DNA of 64,000 nt, taken from positions 1 through 64,000 of the forward strand of contig CAZBGQ010000007.1 of assembly GCA_964491515.1 (NCBI GenBank), written 5' to 3'. Within the stretch, counting starts at the first letter, position 1. Each line of letters opens with the position of its first letter. Of the stretch, positions 31,612 to 41,056 are shown piece by piece. A model generated the notes under the pieces. That model did not search any database. It was not told the DNA's origin and was given only the letters and a program-made list of their open reading frames with translations. This stretch comes from CAZBGQ01 sp964491515. GTDB taxonomy: Bacteria; Patescibacteriota; Gracilibacteria; UBA1369; UBA12473. The translations under genes and the position numbers were made by a program.

Positions 31612-32052
31612 TTAATAGTGATACTTTCGCCCTTCCACAATCATGAATCCACGGTAGATTTGCTCCAGTAAGAACAGCCGTACCATCTGATGAGTGAAGG
31701 TCATTTTTGATAAAGATAATGAGTGATCGGCGAGGGCAAGGGTTTCAGGGGTGAAGCCGTGCGGACCTCCAACAATGAAACAGAGTTTGCCGCCTTCGAG
31801 ATCGCGCTGCTTTTCTAGAAATTCGGCGAACTTCTCAGAGGTCATTTGCTTGCCGGTGAGATCGAGTGCTACCAGGGTGTGACCTTCGGGAATTTTGGAC
31901 TGAAGGTCGTGATTTTCGGTGGTTTGATCGGAGGTTTTTACGGTGATGGTAGTGAGATCGCAAAACGCTCCCAACCTTTTGAGGAACTCTTTTTCAAGCT
32001 CAAGGGCGGCAGTGTCTTTGGTTTTTCCAACTTGAAGAATGACTATTTTCAC
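31612..32052 (-). CDS. rlmH: 23S rRNA pseudouridine-1915 N3-methyltransferase RlmH
   Basis: A small SPOUT methyltransferase that modifies helix 69 of 23S rRNA. The knotted SAM site is in FIVGGPHGFTPETLALAD, followed by LSLSKMTFTHQMVRLFLLEQ and the closing IYRGFMIVEGRKYHY. The final YHY is close to the YH(K/H) end of the family, where the C-terminal residues contribute to the active site. At 146 residues it is slightly shorter than the usual 155-160. The start is GTG, overlapping the TGA stop of the SLH gene before it (GTGA), which proves the reading of TGA as stop here and points to cotranscription. Confidence 0.93.
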   Translation of the reverse strand: MKIVILQVGKTKDTAALELEKEFLKRLGAFCDLTTITVKTSDQTTENHDLQSKIPEGHTLVALDLTGKQMTSEKFAEFLEKQRDLEGGKLCFIVGGPHGFTPETLALADHSLSLSKMTFTHQMVRLFLLEQIYRGFMIVEGRKYHY

Positions 32053-33818
32053 AGAGTTCTTAGGTTGATGATGATTTTGGCAGCTTGAGCACGCGTGAGT
32101 AGATCATGTGGACCAAACCGTCTATTTCCGTATCCATCAATGATCTCCAATTCGTAGGCTAGAAGCACGTTGTGAGCAAACCAATCGTGTATTCCCACAT
32201 CCAGAAAAGTCGCGTACGAACTCACCGTTTCCAATTCCTCCAGCTCTTCTAATTTCATCAAAATAGTGATGGATTCTGCCCGTGTTATGGACTGATGCGG
32301 ACGAAACATACTATTGCCATATCCTTGCACAAGGTTGGCTCGATACGCGCTTTCAACATAGGAATAATGCCAGTCCCCGGGACGAGAATCGTCAAACATA
32401 TTCCCAAGTAAATCTGTCGGGATTTCATACCCAAGGCCAATAAATGCCATCTTTAAAAATTCAGCACGTGTGACCGGTTGATTGGGTCGAAATTCGCCTT
32501 TTTCATAACCGGAGATGGCATCAGCTTGTTGCAATGCTTCAATGTATGCTTTCCCCCAATGTTGATTGATGTCTGTGAACGCAGTTATATATAGTTCAAA
32601 AGCTGGACTATTTACTATCCAGGTGTCGACTAAATTGAACTGAATATAGTAGTTGTCGGGAGTGAGCGTTCGAAGCAAGCTTGGGAAAATCGAGATTTTC
32701 TCTGAGTACGAATCACCCGGTAAAACTTCAATCCAAGAAATCGTTTCATCACAGTTCCACTCAAGCGGATCAGCAAGTTCTTCTGTGTCCGCATAATACA
32801 ACGTGAGTGCGGGTGTACATTCACTGAGAGGAATTTGATAAGATGTGTCTCCATTATTGGTGATTTCCCAGGTTCCAATCACTGATTTAGTTTTGAGGTA
32901 ACGTTCTCGATCCAAATTGACTGACATTTCTACCGTCCCATTTAAAATGAAATTTTTATCAGCACTGGGGATAGTCGGATCTGTGATCCATTGTCCTTCG
33001 ACCGCCCCATTCATGTCCACATGCACAGAATACTGACCCTGAGGTTCCGCAGCCATGGATTCCAAACTTAAGGTCTCCTGCCACTCAAGGGTTTCTTCAG
33101 ATTTAATGGTTATGCTTTCAAGCGCCTCAGTGCAAAAACGATCTGTCACATTGTCGAGCACACCATTTTCATAAGGAATCAATACATCAAAATAACATCC
33201 GTTTGAAAATGTAATGGTCTTGTCTTCAAGCGCAGTGTTCTTGAGATAAATAGTGGCAATGAGTTCGTCATCCCATCCAAATTTGGATGCATTCAGGGAT
33301 ACTCGACTAGTGATGGGATTAACTTCGACCGGTCCTCCGCTGTAGGTGAAAATGGCAGACTCGACATCCACCACTCCTGTCATGTCCTCCGTGAGTGCGG
33401 TACTGGTGACACTGGTTTCTACCACGACTTGATAATCGCCGGCCCCATCATCTACCAAGGCAGCTAAATCAAAATCGGTTTCATACTCTAAAATTCTGCC
33501 CCGAAACAATGAGGTGGGAATGTCTTGAGAATCTAAACACGTCTCCATTAGCGGCTCGAATGTTTCATCATCTACGGGGACCTTTCCTATAGATACTTCA
33601 AATAAGCATTCATCTGGGAAACTGAGGTCCACGTCATACAATAGATTATTTTTGACCTCGAACGTCATATACAAATGGCTATCCCAATCGTATTCAGATT
33701 GGTTGACTTGAAGATCGGTATCCAACAAAGGAAGTAATTCTGTCTCGGCCGTTGCCAACGGGATCAGGCTCAGACCGAGGAGTCCCACGATTAAACTCGT
33801 GATGAATGTTTTTTTCAT
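32049..33818 (-). CDS. Secreted protein with three C-terminal SLH domains (589 aa)
   Basis: A signal peptide (MKKTFITSLIVGLLGLSLIP, cut near ATA) exports it. Residues about 35-410 hold three repeated beta-sandwich-like modules, each with an (L)xx(D/N)xxxYxWDSHL or FGWDDEL opening and NxxFxx(C/S)xFxV strands, similar in style to intracellular proteinase-inhibitor BsuPI-like folds. Each module has a Cys pair (for example SFPDECLFEV with ETCLD). Three SLH domains follow (about 410-589): FTDINQHWGKAYIEAL, FRPNQPVTRAEFLKMA and so on. It is held at the cell wall. TTAACCTCCC precedes the ATG. It is upstream of, and coupled to, rlmH, an odd partner. Confidence 0.85.
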   Translation of the reverse strand: MKKTFITSLIVGLLGLSLIPLATAETELLPLLDTDLQVNQSEYDWDSHLYMTFEVKNNLLYDVDLSFPDECLFEVSIGKVPVDDETFEPLMETCLDSQDIPTSLFRGRILEYETDFDLAALVDDGAGDYQVVVETSVTSTALTEDMTGVVDVESAIFTYSGGPVEVNPITSRVSLNASKFGWDDELIATIYLKNTALEDKTITFSNGCYFDVLIPYENGVLDNVTDRFCTEALESITIKSEETLEWQETLSLESMAAEPQGQYSVHVDMNGAVEGQWITDPTIPSADKNFILNGTVEMSVNLDRERYLKTKSVIGTWEITNNGDTSYQIPLSECTPALTLYYADTEELADPLEWNCDETISWIEVLPGDSYSEKISIFPSLLRTLTPDNYYIQFNLVDTWIVNSPAFELYITAFTDINQHWGKAYIEALQQADAISGYEKGEFRPNQPVTRAEFLKMAFIGLGYEIPTDLLGNMFDDSRPGDWHYSYVESAYRANLVQGYGNSMFRPHQSITRAESITILMKLEELEELETVSSYATFLDVGIHDWFAHNVLLAYELEIIDGYGNRRFGPHDLLTRAQAAKIIINLRTL

Positions 33819-33840
33819 AAGAAAGGGAGGTTAACTAACG

Positions 33841-33869
33841 TTGCCACACAGGGTTCTTGTCTCTATTAT
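33841..33869 (+). promoter_or_regulatory. Leaderless-type promoter of the m5U methyltransferase operon
   Basis: -35 TTGCCA at 33841-33846, 17-bp spacer, -10 TATTAT at 33864-33869, nine bases before the ATG at 33879; the transcript should begin within about three bases of the start codon. Confidence 0.65.
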
Positions 33870-33878
33870 TGCAGGACC

Positions 33879-35261
33879 ATGGATTTGAAGAAAGGACAAA
33901 TTGTGCCACTTATGATTGAACGGCTTGCTTATGGCGGCGACGGGATCGGCAAATATGAAGGTCGGGTGACCTTTGTACCAAACGTTGTGCCTGGTGATCA
34001 GTTGCAAGTGGCGCTCACAAAAATCAAATCAAACCGGATGGAAGCTCATCTAGAAGAGTTGGTTGTGCCTTCTCCTGAACGAATCCAACCGCGATGTAGC
34101 CATTTTGATGTATGTGGAGGATGCACCTGGCAAATGTTGCCATATGAAGATCAATTGAAATATAAAGAACAGCAAGTGAGAGAGGCATTGCACCATGTGG
34201 GAGGATTTCCGGAGGAACTGGTGGACCGCGTAGTTCGCCCAATTCTTGGCTGTGAAACTCCATGGGCGTATCGGAATAAAATGGAATTTTCGTTTGGAAC
34301 TCCCAGCCTGGAAGACCAGACTCCCATGCTGGGATTGCATAAGCCCAAGCAACGTTATTCCGTCTTCAATTTGAATGAATGTTTTTTGCCGTCTCCAGTG
34401 ATGGCCGAGATTGTGACGAAAGTACGAGAATTTGTGTTAGAGGAGAAACTAACAGTCTATCATGAAGGCCGACGAGAAGGCCTTTTACGAAATCTCCTGA
34501 TTCGAGAAGGCGTGCACACCGGTGAATTCATGGTGGCGTTGTTGACGTCCGGAGAACCGTTTGAGGCGGCGGATCGATTTAAAGAATTGTTCGAGGGAGA
34601 TGAGCGCATCGCGTCGACGTTGCATGTAGTAAAAATTCAGCAAAGGGGCGTGAGAACGTCATATCAAACAAAAGTACTAGCGGGAAATCCAGTGATTCAT
34701 GAAGAACTTCGTCTTGAGGATGGACGATCGCTGCGCTTTGAAATTTCACTTGAAGCGTTCTTCCAACCCAACACAAAACAAGCTGAACTTCTTTATGGAC
34801 AAGCCATTACGTTGGCTGGATTGACCGGGGATGAAGTGGTTTATGATTTGTACTGTGGAACGGGCACGATTGGTATGTTCTGTGCGCATGCTGCTAAAGA
34901 AGTGGTGGGCATTGAGCTCAATGCGGAGGCGGTTGAAAATGCGCGCAAAAATGCAACACACAATGAACTTGAGAATATCCGGTTTGCGGCTGGCGATGTT
35001 GGGAAAATGCTGGACTCATCACTCCCCACTCCGGATGTGGTGATTGTGGATCCTCCACGAGCCGGTCTTCAAGGCGATACTCCACACAAAGTTGCGGATC
35101 TTCAAGCCCCGAAACTTGTTTATGTCTCCTGTAATCCGGCAACATTGTCCCGAGATCTTCAGCTATTCACGCAACGTGGATACAAGATTGAAGCGGTCCA
35201 ACCTGTTGACATGTTCCCTCACACCTATCATATTGAGACCGTTGTTTGTTTGTCCCTCTAA
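33879..35261 (+). CDS. RlmCD/RumA-type RNA (uracil-C5)-methyltransferase (460 aa)
   Basis: SAM-dependent m5U methyltransferase of the RumA/TrmA family with an N-terminal TRAM domain (about 1-62, RLAYGGDGIGKYEGRV). A [4Fe-4S] site has C73, C79 and C82 (RCSHFDVCGGCTWQ) and a fourth Cys later (NLNECFLPS). The catalytic domain has YDLYCGTGTIGMF for SAM, DPPRAGL and the nucleophile Cys in YVSCNPATL. It methylates uridines in 23S rRNA or possibly tRNA; which position cannot be told. The length is normal. The beta-helix membrane protein gene starts 11 bases after its stop and is likely cotranscribed. Confidence 0.93.
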   Translation: MDLKKGQIVPLMIERLAYGGDGIGKYEGRVTFVPNVVPGDQLQVALTKIKSNRMEAHLEELVVPSPERIQPRCSHFDVCGGCTWQMLPYEDQLKYKEQQVREALHHVGGFPEELVDRVVRPILGCETPWAYRNKMEFSFGTPSLEDQTPMLGLHKPKQRYSVFNLNECFLPSPVMAEIVTKVREFVLEEKLTVYHEGRREGLLRNLLIREGVHTGEFMVALLTSGEPFEAADRFKELFEGDERIASTLHVVKIQQRGVRTSYQTKVLAGNPVIHEELRLEDGRSLRFEISLEAFFQPNTKQAELLYGQAITLAGLTGDEVVYDLYCGTGTIGMFCAHAAKEVVGIELNAEAVENARKNATHNELENIRFAAGDVGKMLDSSLPTPDVVIVDPPRAGLQGDTPHKVADLQAPKLVYVSCNPATLSRDLQLFTQRGYKIEAVQPVDMFPHTYHIETVVCLSL

Positions 35262-35272
35262 CCTCCCCTTCC

Positions 35273-36460
35273 ATGTTGTATTCTCGTCGTTTAGCCTTTC
35301 TTGTGTCATCGATTTTCCTAGGTTCTTTGCTGTTCGCGGGAGTAGCACAGGCTCTCATTCTTCAGACAGATGATGAGATTTTTTTCAATGACTATGTAAC
35401 GGAAGATGTCTATTTGGCCGGTGGGAATGTAACGATTCAGCAAGATGTTGAGGGTGATTTGTTTATTGCTGGTGGAAACATAACAGTAAATGGATTGGTC
35501 AGCGGAGATTTGTTCATGGCAGGAGGAAATGTGATTTTGAATAATGATGTTAAAGATGACTTACGTATGATTGGAGGATCGCTCTCAATCAATGGAAATG
35601 TTGATGGAGACTTGATCGTGATGGGCGGCGCCGTGGATTTAAACAAAGACATGCTTGTTTCAGGAGATGTACTCGTGCTGGCTGGAACTGCCAATATTTA
35701 TGGAACAGTTAATCGCAGTGTTCGTGGAATTTTAGGTCGCTTGATGATTGGTGGCGATGTGAATGGAGACCTTGATGTACGTGTAACGGAAAAACTCGTC
35801 CTTCTAAATACGGGCCACATTTTTGGCAATGTGAAATATTTTGCTCCTGAAAAAGTTGAAAACCATGGAGGAGTCATTGATGGAGAAGTTGCTTTCAACG
35901 AAATTTTGTCTAGCGGAGAAAAGGTTAAGGAAGGCTTCCAAAAATTCTTCAATAAAGGTTACTTTATGGGTAAAATATGGAGTTACCTTGCCTTAATGTT
36001 GGTGGGATTTTTCATGGTTTGGTTAGCCCCCAACATGCTTGACCGCACCAGTAAGCAGATCAAGAAACAAGGTCTTAAGAGCTTTGGAATGGGGTTTTTA
36101 GTATTTGTAGTGGGAGGCATGGCCTCTATGATTTCCATCTTTACGGTGATTGGAGTTCAACTGGGCTTTATCGTAATTTCAAGTCTATTCATATTAGGCG
36201 AAATTGCACGTTTAGCCAGTGCCTACTGGCTAGGAACATTGGTGGTTCGAAATATTAACACCAAAAAAGCTTCCAAACGAAAACTCTTCTGGCTTCATTT
36301 TGGTGTACTTGCCCTCGGATTATTCATCATGAAACTAATAGCCATCATTCCAGTATTAGGATGGTTGGCCGGCTTCGTCTTCCTCATGATGGGAGCGGGC
36401 GCACTATTTGTGGTGGTACGGGAAAACTACCATCAGCTTTCTAAAGAGAAGCTGGTTTAG
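35273..36460 (+). CDS. Bactofilin-like beta-helix fused to a membrane domain (395 aa)
   Basis: A signal peptide-like start (MLYSRRLAFLVSSIFLGSLL, cut near AQA) is followed by about 170 residues of short beta-solenoid repeats such as VYLAGGNVTIQQDVEGDLFI, with AGGN and GDLxxxGG at regular spacing, like the polymer-forming bactofilin (DUF583) domain. From about residue 215 four hydrophobic helices follow, with a basic loop (SKQIKKQGLKS). The beta-helix would therefore be outside the cell and the helices in the membrane, the reverse of cytoplasmic bactofilins. I chose the ATG at 35273, preceded by TAACCTCCCCTTCC. A surface scaffold or assembly role is a guess. Confidence 0.8.
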   Translation: MLYSRRLAFLVSSIFLGSLLFAGVAQALILQTDDEIFFNDYVTEDVYLAGGNVTIQQDVEGDLFIAGGNITVNGLVSGDLFMAGGNVILNNDVKDDLRMIGGSLSINGNVDGDLIVMGGAVDLNKDMLVSGDVLVLAGTANIYGTVNRSVRGILGRLMIGGDVNGDLDVRVTEKLVLLNTGHIFGNVKYFAPEKVENHGGVIDGEVAFNEILSSGEKVKEGFQKFFNKGYFMGKIWSYLALMLVGFFMVWLAPNMLDRTSKQIKKQGLKSFGMGFLVFVVGGMASMISIFTVIGVQLGFIVISSLFILGEIARLASAYWLGTLVVRNINTKKASKRKLFWLHFGVLALGLFIMKLIAIIPVLGWLAGFVFLMMGAGALFVVVRENYHQLSKEKLV

Positions 36461-36930
36461 GATGACAAGGCATCAGGACCCAGCGTTCGTCGCACTTTCG
36501 CCCATGCTGCGTTTTTTTCTGCAGGAGTCACAGGTTTTGTAGCACGATCACAGAATCCGGCAGCTAAACGTCGTGCTCTCTTTATTTCTACCCTACCCGT
36601 GAGCTTTCCAAGAAGAGTCTCATATGGAATTTCACCTTTTGTGGCTCTCAACAGCGCCATCAAACCTGCCTCATCCTCATCCATGGTTACATTGCTATTT
36701 ACACCATCTCTCCTCATACGTGAGTCAACGATTCTTCGAACTAAAGCAGCATCTAACTCGGTTTTACGTACGAGGTCTTTGATTAATGCCCCCGTAGATA
36801 CTCCCGCGCCCTGTGGGGTTTGTTTGAACTTCTGAAAACTTGCTAATCGCTCGTCAATAATAGCCCACTGCTCAGGTGTGATTGGTTCATCGTTCGTGTC
36901 TGACTGATCCGAGAGAGTTAAAGGAGACAT
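36457..36930 (-). CDS. Uncharacterised soluble protein (157 aa)
   Basis: I do not recognise this protein. It is helical and Arg-rich after an acidic N-terminus (SDQSDTNDEPITPEQW). The helices TELDAALVRRIVDSRMRRDG and KGEIPYETLLGKLTGRVE could form a small DNA- or protein-binding bundle, but no helix-turn-helix is convincing. It has its own good promoter (TTGACA, 17 bp, TTAAAT). It overlaps the 3' end of the convergent beta-helix gene by four bases. The function is unknown. Confidence 0.6.
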   Translation of the reverse strand: MSPLTLSDQSDTNDEPITPEQWAIIDERLASFQKFKQTPQGAGVSTGALIKDLVRKTELDAALVRRIVDSRMRRDGVNSNVTMDEDEAGLMALLRATKGEIPYETLLGKLTGRVEIKRARRLAAGFCDRATKPVTPAEKNAAWAKVRRTLGPDALSS

Positions 36931-36963
36931 GGTAATAGTAAGGTGATTATTTTTTTAGAGATC

Positions 36964-36992
36964 ATTTAACCTGAAAGTGCGAGGGTTGTCAA
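36964..36992 (-). promoter_or_regulatory. Promoter of the 157-aa gene
   Basis: Minus strand: perfect -35 TTGACA at 36987-36992, 17-bp spacer, -10 TTAAAT at 36964-36969; start near 36957. Confidence 0.65.
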
Positions 36993-37147
36993 GGTGTAGG
37001 GCAAATAAATGCCCCTTTTTTAGTCTCCGACTTTTACACAGTGCAATACGTTTGACATGACACTCAACTCAAACCTGGAAATGTGGCATAAAAAAATCAT
37101 TACTGCACACTAACAAAAAGGTCTACTACCTTCGTATCAGCTAACCT

Positions 37148-38065
37148 CTAATAAAACTTTCTTAATGTGTCTGCGCTTTTTTTGAGCTGCTTCTTTTCCT
37201 TTGCGTTGAGAGGAATTTCAATAGTGCGTTCAATGCCGTTTTGTCCGAGCACACATGGCACGCTGAGACAGACTTTTTTCTGGCCATATTCTCCTTTCAG
37301 CATAGTAGAAAGCGGGACCACCATCCGAGAATTGTCGTAAATGTTTTTCATTATTTCACGCATGACCACTCCTATGGAGTAACAGGTATAGCCCAGGTCG
37401 TGAATAATACGGTAGGCGGCCTCACGGGTGGTTTTGTACGCCTTTTCAAGGTCCTTTTGGCTATGCCCTTTGAATTTAACGAGGGGCTTTCCGGCGATTT
37501 CGGCGGCGCTGAAGACGGGAAATGAAGTGTCTCCATGTTCTCCTAGAATGTAGGCTTCTATACTCTGGGGATTGACCCCCCATTTTTCTCCCAAGTGGAA
37601 CTGGAATCGGATCGTGTCGAGCATAGTTCCGGAACCAAACACTCGCCCCTTAGGGAATTTGGATAATTTGATGGCGTCGTAGGTGAGAATATCGACCGGA
37701 TTGGAGACGATTACCAAGATTGCATTAGGCGCGGCTTTCGCAATTTCGGGGATTATTTTTTTAAATATTTTCCGATTGGTTTCGATGAGATCGAGCCGCG
37801 TTTGCCCTTCCTTTTGGCGTGCTCCAGCGGTGACGAATACCACACTGGAGCCCTCGCAAAGCTTCATGTCGTCACCGGCGCTTAGTGCAGTGTACTCAGT
37901 AAATGACAAGGCATGCTCAAGATCGGTCATAAGCCCCCGGGCCCGTTCCTTGGACAAATCGATGAGTGCCAGATCTGTCGGCGTACCGTCTAAAAGCATG
38001 GCATAAGCTGCGGTGGCTCCGACGCTGCCACATCCAATAATTGAAACTTTAAAGGTGCATTTCAT
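37148..38065 (-). CDS. ldh: L-lactate dehydrogenase
   Basis: Reduces pyruvate to L-lactate and regenerates NAD+. The NAD site is IIGCGSVGATAAYAM, with D36 region LALIDLS for NAD preference. The substrate loop is AGARQKEGQTRLDL: the Gln marks lactate rather than malate dehydrogenase (which has Arg there) and the following Arg closes over the substrate. The catalytic His is in LGEHGDTSFPVFS, with the Asp/Arg partners in VSNPVDILTY and DTIRF. The length (305) is typical. It lies 25 bases after cca on the same strand, perhaps in one unit. It fits a fermentative cell. Confidence 0.93.
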   Translation of the reverse strand: MKCTFKVSIIGCGSVGATAAYAMLLDGTPTDLALIDLSKERARGLMTDLEHALSFTEYTALSAGDDMKLCEGSSVVFVTAGARQKEGQTRLDLIETNRKIFKKIIPEIAKAAPNAILVIVSNPVDILTYDAIKLSKFPKGRVFGSGTMLDTIRFQFHLGEKWGVNPQSIEAYILGEHGDTSFPVFSAAEIAGKPLVKFKGHSQKDLEKAYKTTREAAYRIIHDLGYTCYSIGVVMREIMKNIYDNSRMVVPLSTMLKGEYGQKKVCLSVPCVLGQNGIERTIEIPLNAKEKKQLKKSADTLRKFY

Positions 38066-38090
38066 AAAATTAGTTTTTAGTTGATAGTTT

Positions 38091-39410
38091 TTAGTTTTTA
38101 GAGTTTGGGTAGTTTTTCAGGAGCCATTCAGTGGCGTGTTTTTTAGTATTTAGTTCGTGAGCCAACTGTTTTTCTCGGAGTGCTGCGGTGATTTCGCCCA
38201 CCTTTTTACCTGGTTCTAAATTGAGTATTTCCATGATTTCATTTCCGGAGAGGAACGGGGTGGGTGCCTCCGACATGGTTTTCATGCTCTCATTATAAAG
38301 TTCCAAAACCTGTGTGTACAGTTCATAACCGGCCGAATCTGTTCCCGCAATGTCAGCTTCAAACACCGCCAATAAATCTTTGAAACCAGGTAAAAGAAAC
38401 CAGTGGCGCTGTCGCCCTAACGGCATTTCAAGCAACTGCGGTAACATCATGTGATGCTCGATGATCCAGGTAATATGGTCTATGTCCTTTTTAGAAAAGG
38501 CTAATCTTCTCAAGATTTTGTTAGTGATTTTGGCACCTTCTTGTGCGTGATGATCGAATCGAATTCTTTCCTTATGTTTGAATGTCACCGGCTTGCCTAC
38601 ATCATGTAAAAACGTGGCCCATCGAAGCTGAATCGACGCGTATTTAGACAGCGACGAAAGAGACTGTTTGGCATGTGCCCAGACATCACCTTCGTGATGG
38701 TATTGATAAGGTTGAGCTACCCCCTTCATCGCGTACACCTCAGGAAGAATTTTTTCTAAAATACCGGTTTCGAGTAAGTCTTCTAGCGCGTCTTCCGCGT
38801 GTTCGCACATAAGCATTTTATTAAGCTCATCCCGCATGCGTTCACCTGATACTTTATCTGCTAATTCAGCGTGCTTGGTGAGTGCGTGATAGGTGTCAGG
38901 ATGGTACTGAAACTGAAGGGTGTTTTTAAATCTAATGGCACGCAAAATCCTGAGATGATCCTCTAAAATACGTTCGTGCGGGTTACCAATAAATCGTACC
39001 AATCGTTCATCCATGTCTTTTTGTCCTTCCACATAATCGTAGACTTTTTTTGAAGTCGGATCACAAAACAGTCCGTTGATCGTAAAATCTCTTCGTTTGG
39101 CGTCCTCCTCCGCATGGGTGAATTCGACTGCGTCTGGCCGGCGCCCGTCCGAATAACCACTATCGGATCTAAACGTGGCTACTTCAAATTGGTGATCGCC
39201 TTCTATGGCTAAAATTACCCCAAACTCTTTTCCGATAGGAATGGTTTTCTCGAGTAAATCCTCAATTTCATCCGGCTTGGCAGAGGTGACAATGTCGTAG
39301 TCTTTCGGCTCCTTATTGAGCAACATATCTCGCACACAACCACCTGCCCAATAGGCTTGATGCCCAGCATTCTGAAGGATTTTTATAATACGAAGAGAGG
39401 TAGCTTCCAT
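38091..39410 (-). CDS. cca: CCA-adding enzyme/poly(A) polymerase with HD domain (439 aa)
   Basis: The N-terminal nucleotidyltransferase domain has WAGGCVRDMLLNKEPKDYDI with the catalytic D37 and D39, then KRRDFTINGLF. The RNA-binding region (NPHERILEDHLRILRAIRF) follows. The C-terminal half carries an HD phosphohydrolase motif FLHDVGKP and HHAQEGAK. The combination is that of bacterial class II tRNA nucleotidyltransferases, which add or repair CCA at the tRNA 3' end; a poly(A) polymerase cannot be fully excluded from sequence. It is in a minus-strand run with the HExxH-containing gene upstream and ldh downstream. Confidence 0.9.
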   Translation of the reverse strand: MEATSLRIIKILQNAGHQAYWAGGCVRDMLLNKEPKDYDIVTSAKPDEIEDLLEKTIPIGKEFGVILAIEGDHQFEVATFRSDSGYSDGRRPDAVEFTHAEEDAKRRDFTINGLFCDPTSKKVYDYVEGQKDMDERLVRFIGNPHERILEDHLRILRAIRFKNTLQFQYHPDTYHALTKHAELADKVSGERMRDELNKMLMCEHAEDALEDLLETGILEKILPEVYAMKGVAQPYQYHHEGDVWAHAKQSLSSLSKYASIQLRWATFLHDVGKPVTFKHKERIRFDHHAQEGAKITNKILRRLAFSKKDIDHITWIIEHHMMLPQLLEMPLGRQRHWFLLPGFKDLLAVFEADIAGTDSAGYELYTQVLELYNESMKTMSEAPTPFLSGNEIMEILNLEPGKKVGEITAALREKQLAHELNTKKHATEWLLKNYPNSKN

Positions 39411-39446
39411 GGGGCTAGTTTAGCATGGATTTTATAAGTGGTTAGC

Positions 39447-41027
39447 TTACGGATTTGTCTTTCTCCCCCCTCCTTGATTTCCGATTATACTTTCTAATTC
39501 TCTTATTATTTTAGCTACACGGGCCAATAATTCTTGGCGCCGCTCCTGGAATGGCAGATAATCATGTGTTTTTCTCATCAACCGCAGACGATGTTCATTT
39601 AAATATTTTAGCCACTCTTGAGAATGACCATCCCTGTATACAATTGATAGATCTATCTCTTCAAGCCCTTCGACAATATTCAATGCCCAAAGATCAAATG
39701 ACAATTTCTCCAGAACCTTCACCCGTTCATCAAAGAATGGATAATTTTCTATCATTTCCTCTATCCATTCATTGGCTTCGATTGGCTTCATCTCTCTCAT
39801 GAACCGTATGTGTTTACTGATCTTTCCCGCTACCTTATTTCGATCAACAGATAAATACTGATAACGTTGCTCCGGTGTCCAACCCGCTTGCTCCGGTTTT
39901 GCTTTAAATGCCTTCCTCCACTTGGGAGAAAAATTTCCAATGCTCTTCTCGTATAGAACGATGGGGTCCTCGAGTTCCTCATCAAATTGAAATTCGGACA
40001 GTAGAGCCCTAAATCGAGCATTGTTTTGCTGTTGAGTTTCCCCGATTTCTTCGGATTGGTAGAGTGATTCGCGCTCATCTGGTGTGTAGATTTGCTCAAA
40101 AAGATTTCGAAGCGCATCATCCAGTGAATTCGCTGCTTGAGCATGTTTCCATAAATCTCGAGGTTGAAGTTGCTTTTCCTCAATTCCTTTGGCTATTACT
40201 TCTTTAAGAAATCTATACTTTCTTTTCAATATCATGACGTCCTCAAATGGCAATTCAGGAAATCCTCCCTCCAAAAATTCATTGAAAATATTATACGTTT
40301 TAAGTGGCCATTCGTTTGCCTTCATATAGGCCAATAATTCATTCAAAAAAAGATTATTCTCAATGTCTTCCCTCGAATCAAATCGGTCCAATAATGGACG
40401 TTGTCCAATAGGAAAACTTCTAAGCCTAGGGTTGTACACATTTCCGAAAAGTAAGTGCTGAATTTCATGTTGTTTGTCCTGCTCCCTCTGCCCCTCCACT
40501 CCAAAATAACAGGTTAAATCAAGGACAGGATCGCTCGTATAGTTAGATAATGTTCCCCACCCACCTACATCATCAATTCTCTCTGAAGTTTTTTTCCTGT
40601 ACGCACGTGCTTCATGCTCTTCCTTGAATATAACCCCAATGAATACCGGATGATCTAAATCTAATGTCACAGAATCAGGATCTATCAGGCCTCTCCCAAT
40701 AATATCAATGAATTTACTATGGCCCTCTTCGGTTTTGATTGGTTCCCTCCATGTCTCAAGTTGTTGGTGCTTAAAGTAGTAACGTTGTAGTATTTTAAAA
40801 ATCTGAGCGAGTTCAAATTCAGAAAACTCCACATCTCCAGCTCTAAATTCTTCCAGAAGATTCTCAAAGGCTTCCTCCGGCGTTTTAAATGCTTCGAAAA
40901 TATTTCCTTTTTCAACCCACTCAAATATCTCGGGTAAGAAAGATGCCTCTTCTGCTACTTCTGCTACTTCTGGTACATTGTCCGCTTCCGGAGAATTATT
41001 CCATGGTCCTTTGATTAAACTTCCCAT
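39447..41027 (-). CDS. Uncharacterised protein with HExxH metalloprotease-like motif (526 aa)
   Basis: I do not recognise the family, but residues 186-191 read QHEIQH: H187, E188 and H191 form an HExxH zinc motif. A Glu at residue 230 in FLNELLAY lies where gluzincin proteases have their third ligand, and a Asp/Cys strand (LDLTCYFGVEGQ) leads into the motif as in zinc proteases. The rest is helical, charged and without signal peptide. A cytoplasmic or unconventionally exported metallopeptidase is a reasonable inference, not a proof. It is divergent from tsaD, whose promoter lies in the 67-bp gap, and is followed by cca and ldh. The N-terminus is acidic with repeated PEVAEVAEEA. Confidence 0.7.
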   Translation of the reverse strand: MGSLIKGPWNNSPEADNVPEVAEVAEEASFLPEIFEWVEKGNIFEAFKTPEEAFENLLEEFRAGDVEFSEFELAQIFKILQRYYFKHQQLETWREPIKTEEGHSKFIDIIGRGLIDPDSVTLDLDHPVFIGVIFKEEHEARAYRKKTSERIDDVGGWGTLSNYTSDPVLDLTCYFGVEGQREQDKQHEIQHLLFGNVYNPRLRSFPIGQRPLLDRFDSREDIENNLFLNELLAYMKANEWPLKTYNIFNEFLEGGFPELPFEDVMILKRKYRFLKEVIAKGIEEKQLQPRDLWKHAQAANSLDDALRNLFEQIYTPDERESLYQSEEIGETQQQNNARFRALLSEFQFDEELEDPIVLYEKSIGNFSPKWRKAFKAKPEQAGWTPEQRYQYLSVDRNKVAGKISKHIRFMREMKPIEANEWIEEMIENYPFFDERVKVLEKLSFDLWALNIVEGLEEIDLSIVYRDGHSQEWLKYLNEHRLRLMRKTHDYLPFQERRQELLARVAKIIRELESIIGNQGGGRKTNP

Positions 41028-41056
41028 ATTATTTTTTTAAATCTTTTAATTTTACC

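Noticed and set aside
36999..37021. GGGCA-AATAAA-TGCCC plus T6 as a plus-strand terminator
   Set aside because: The stem is only five base pairs and no plus-strand gene ends nearby.
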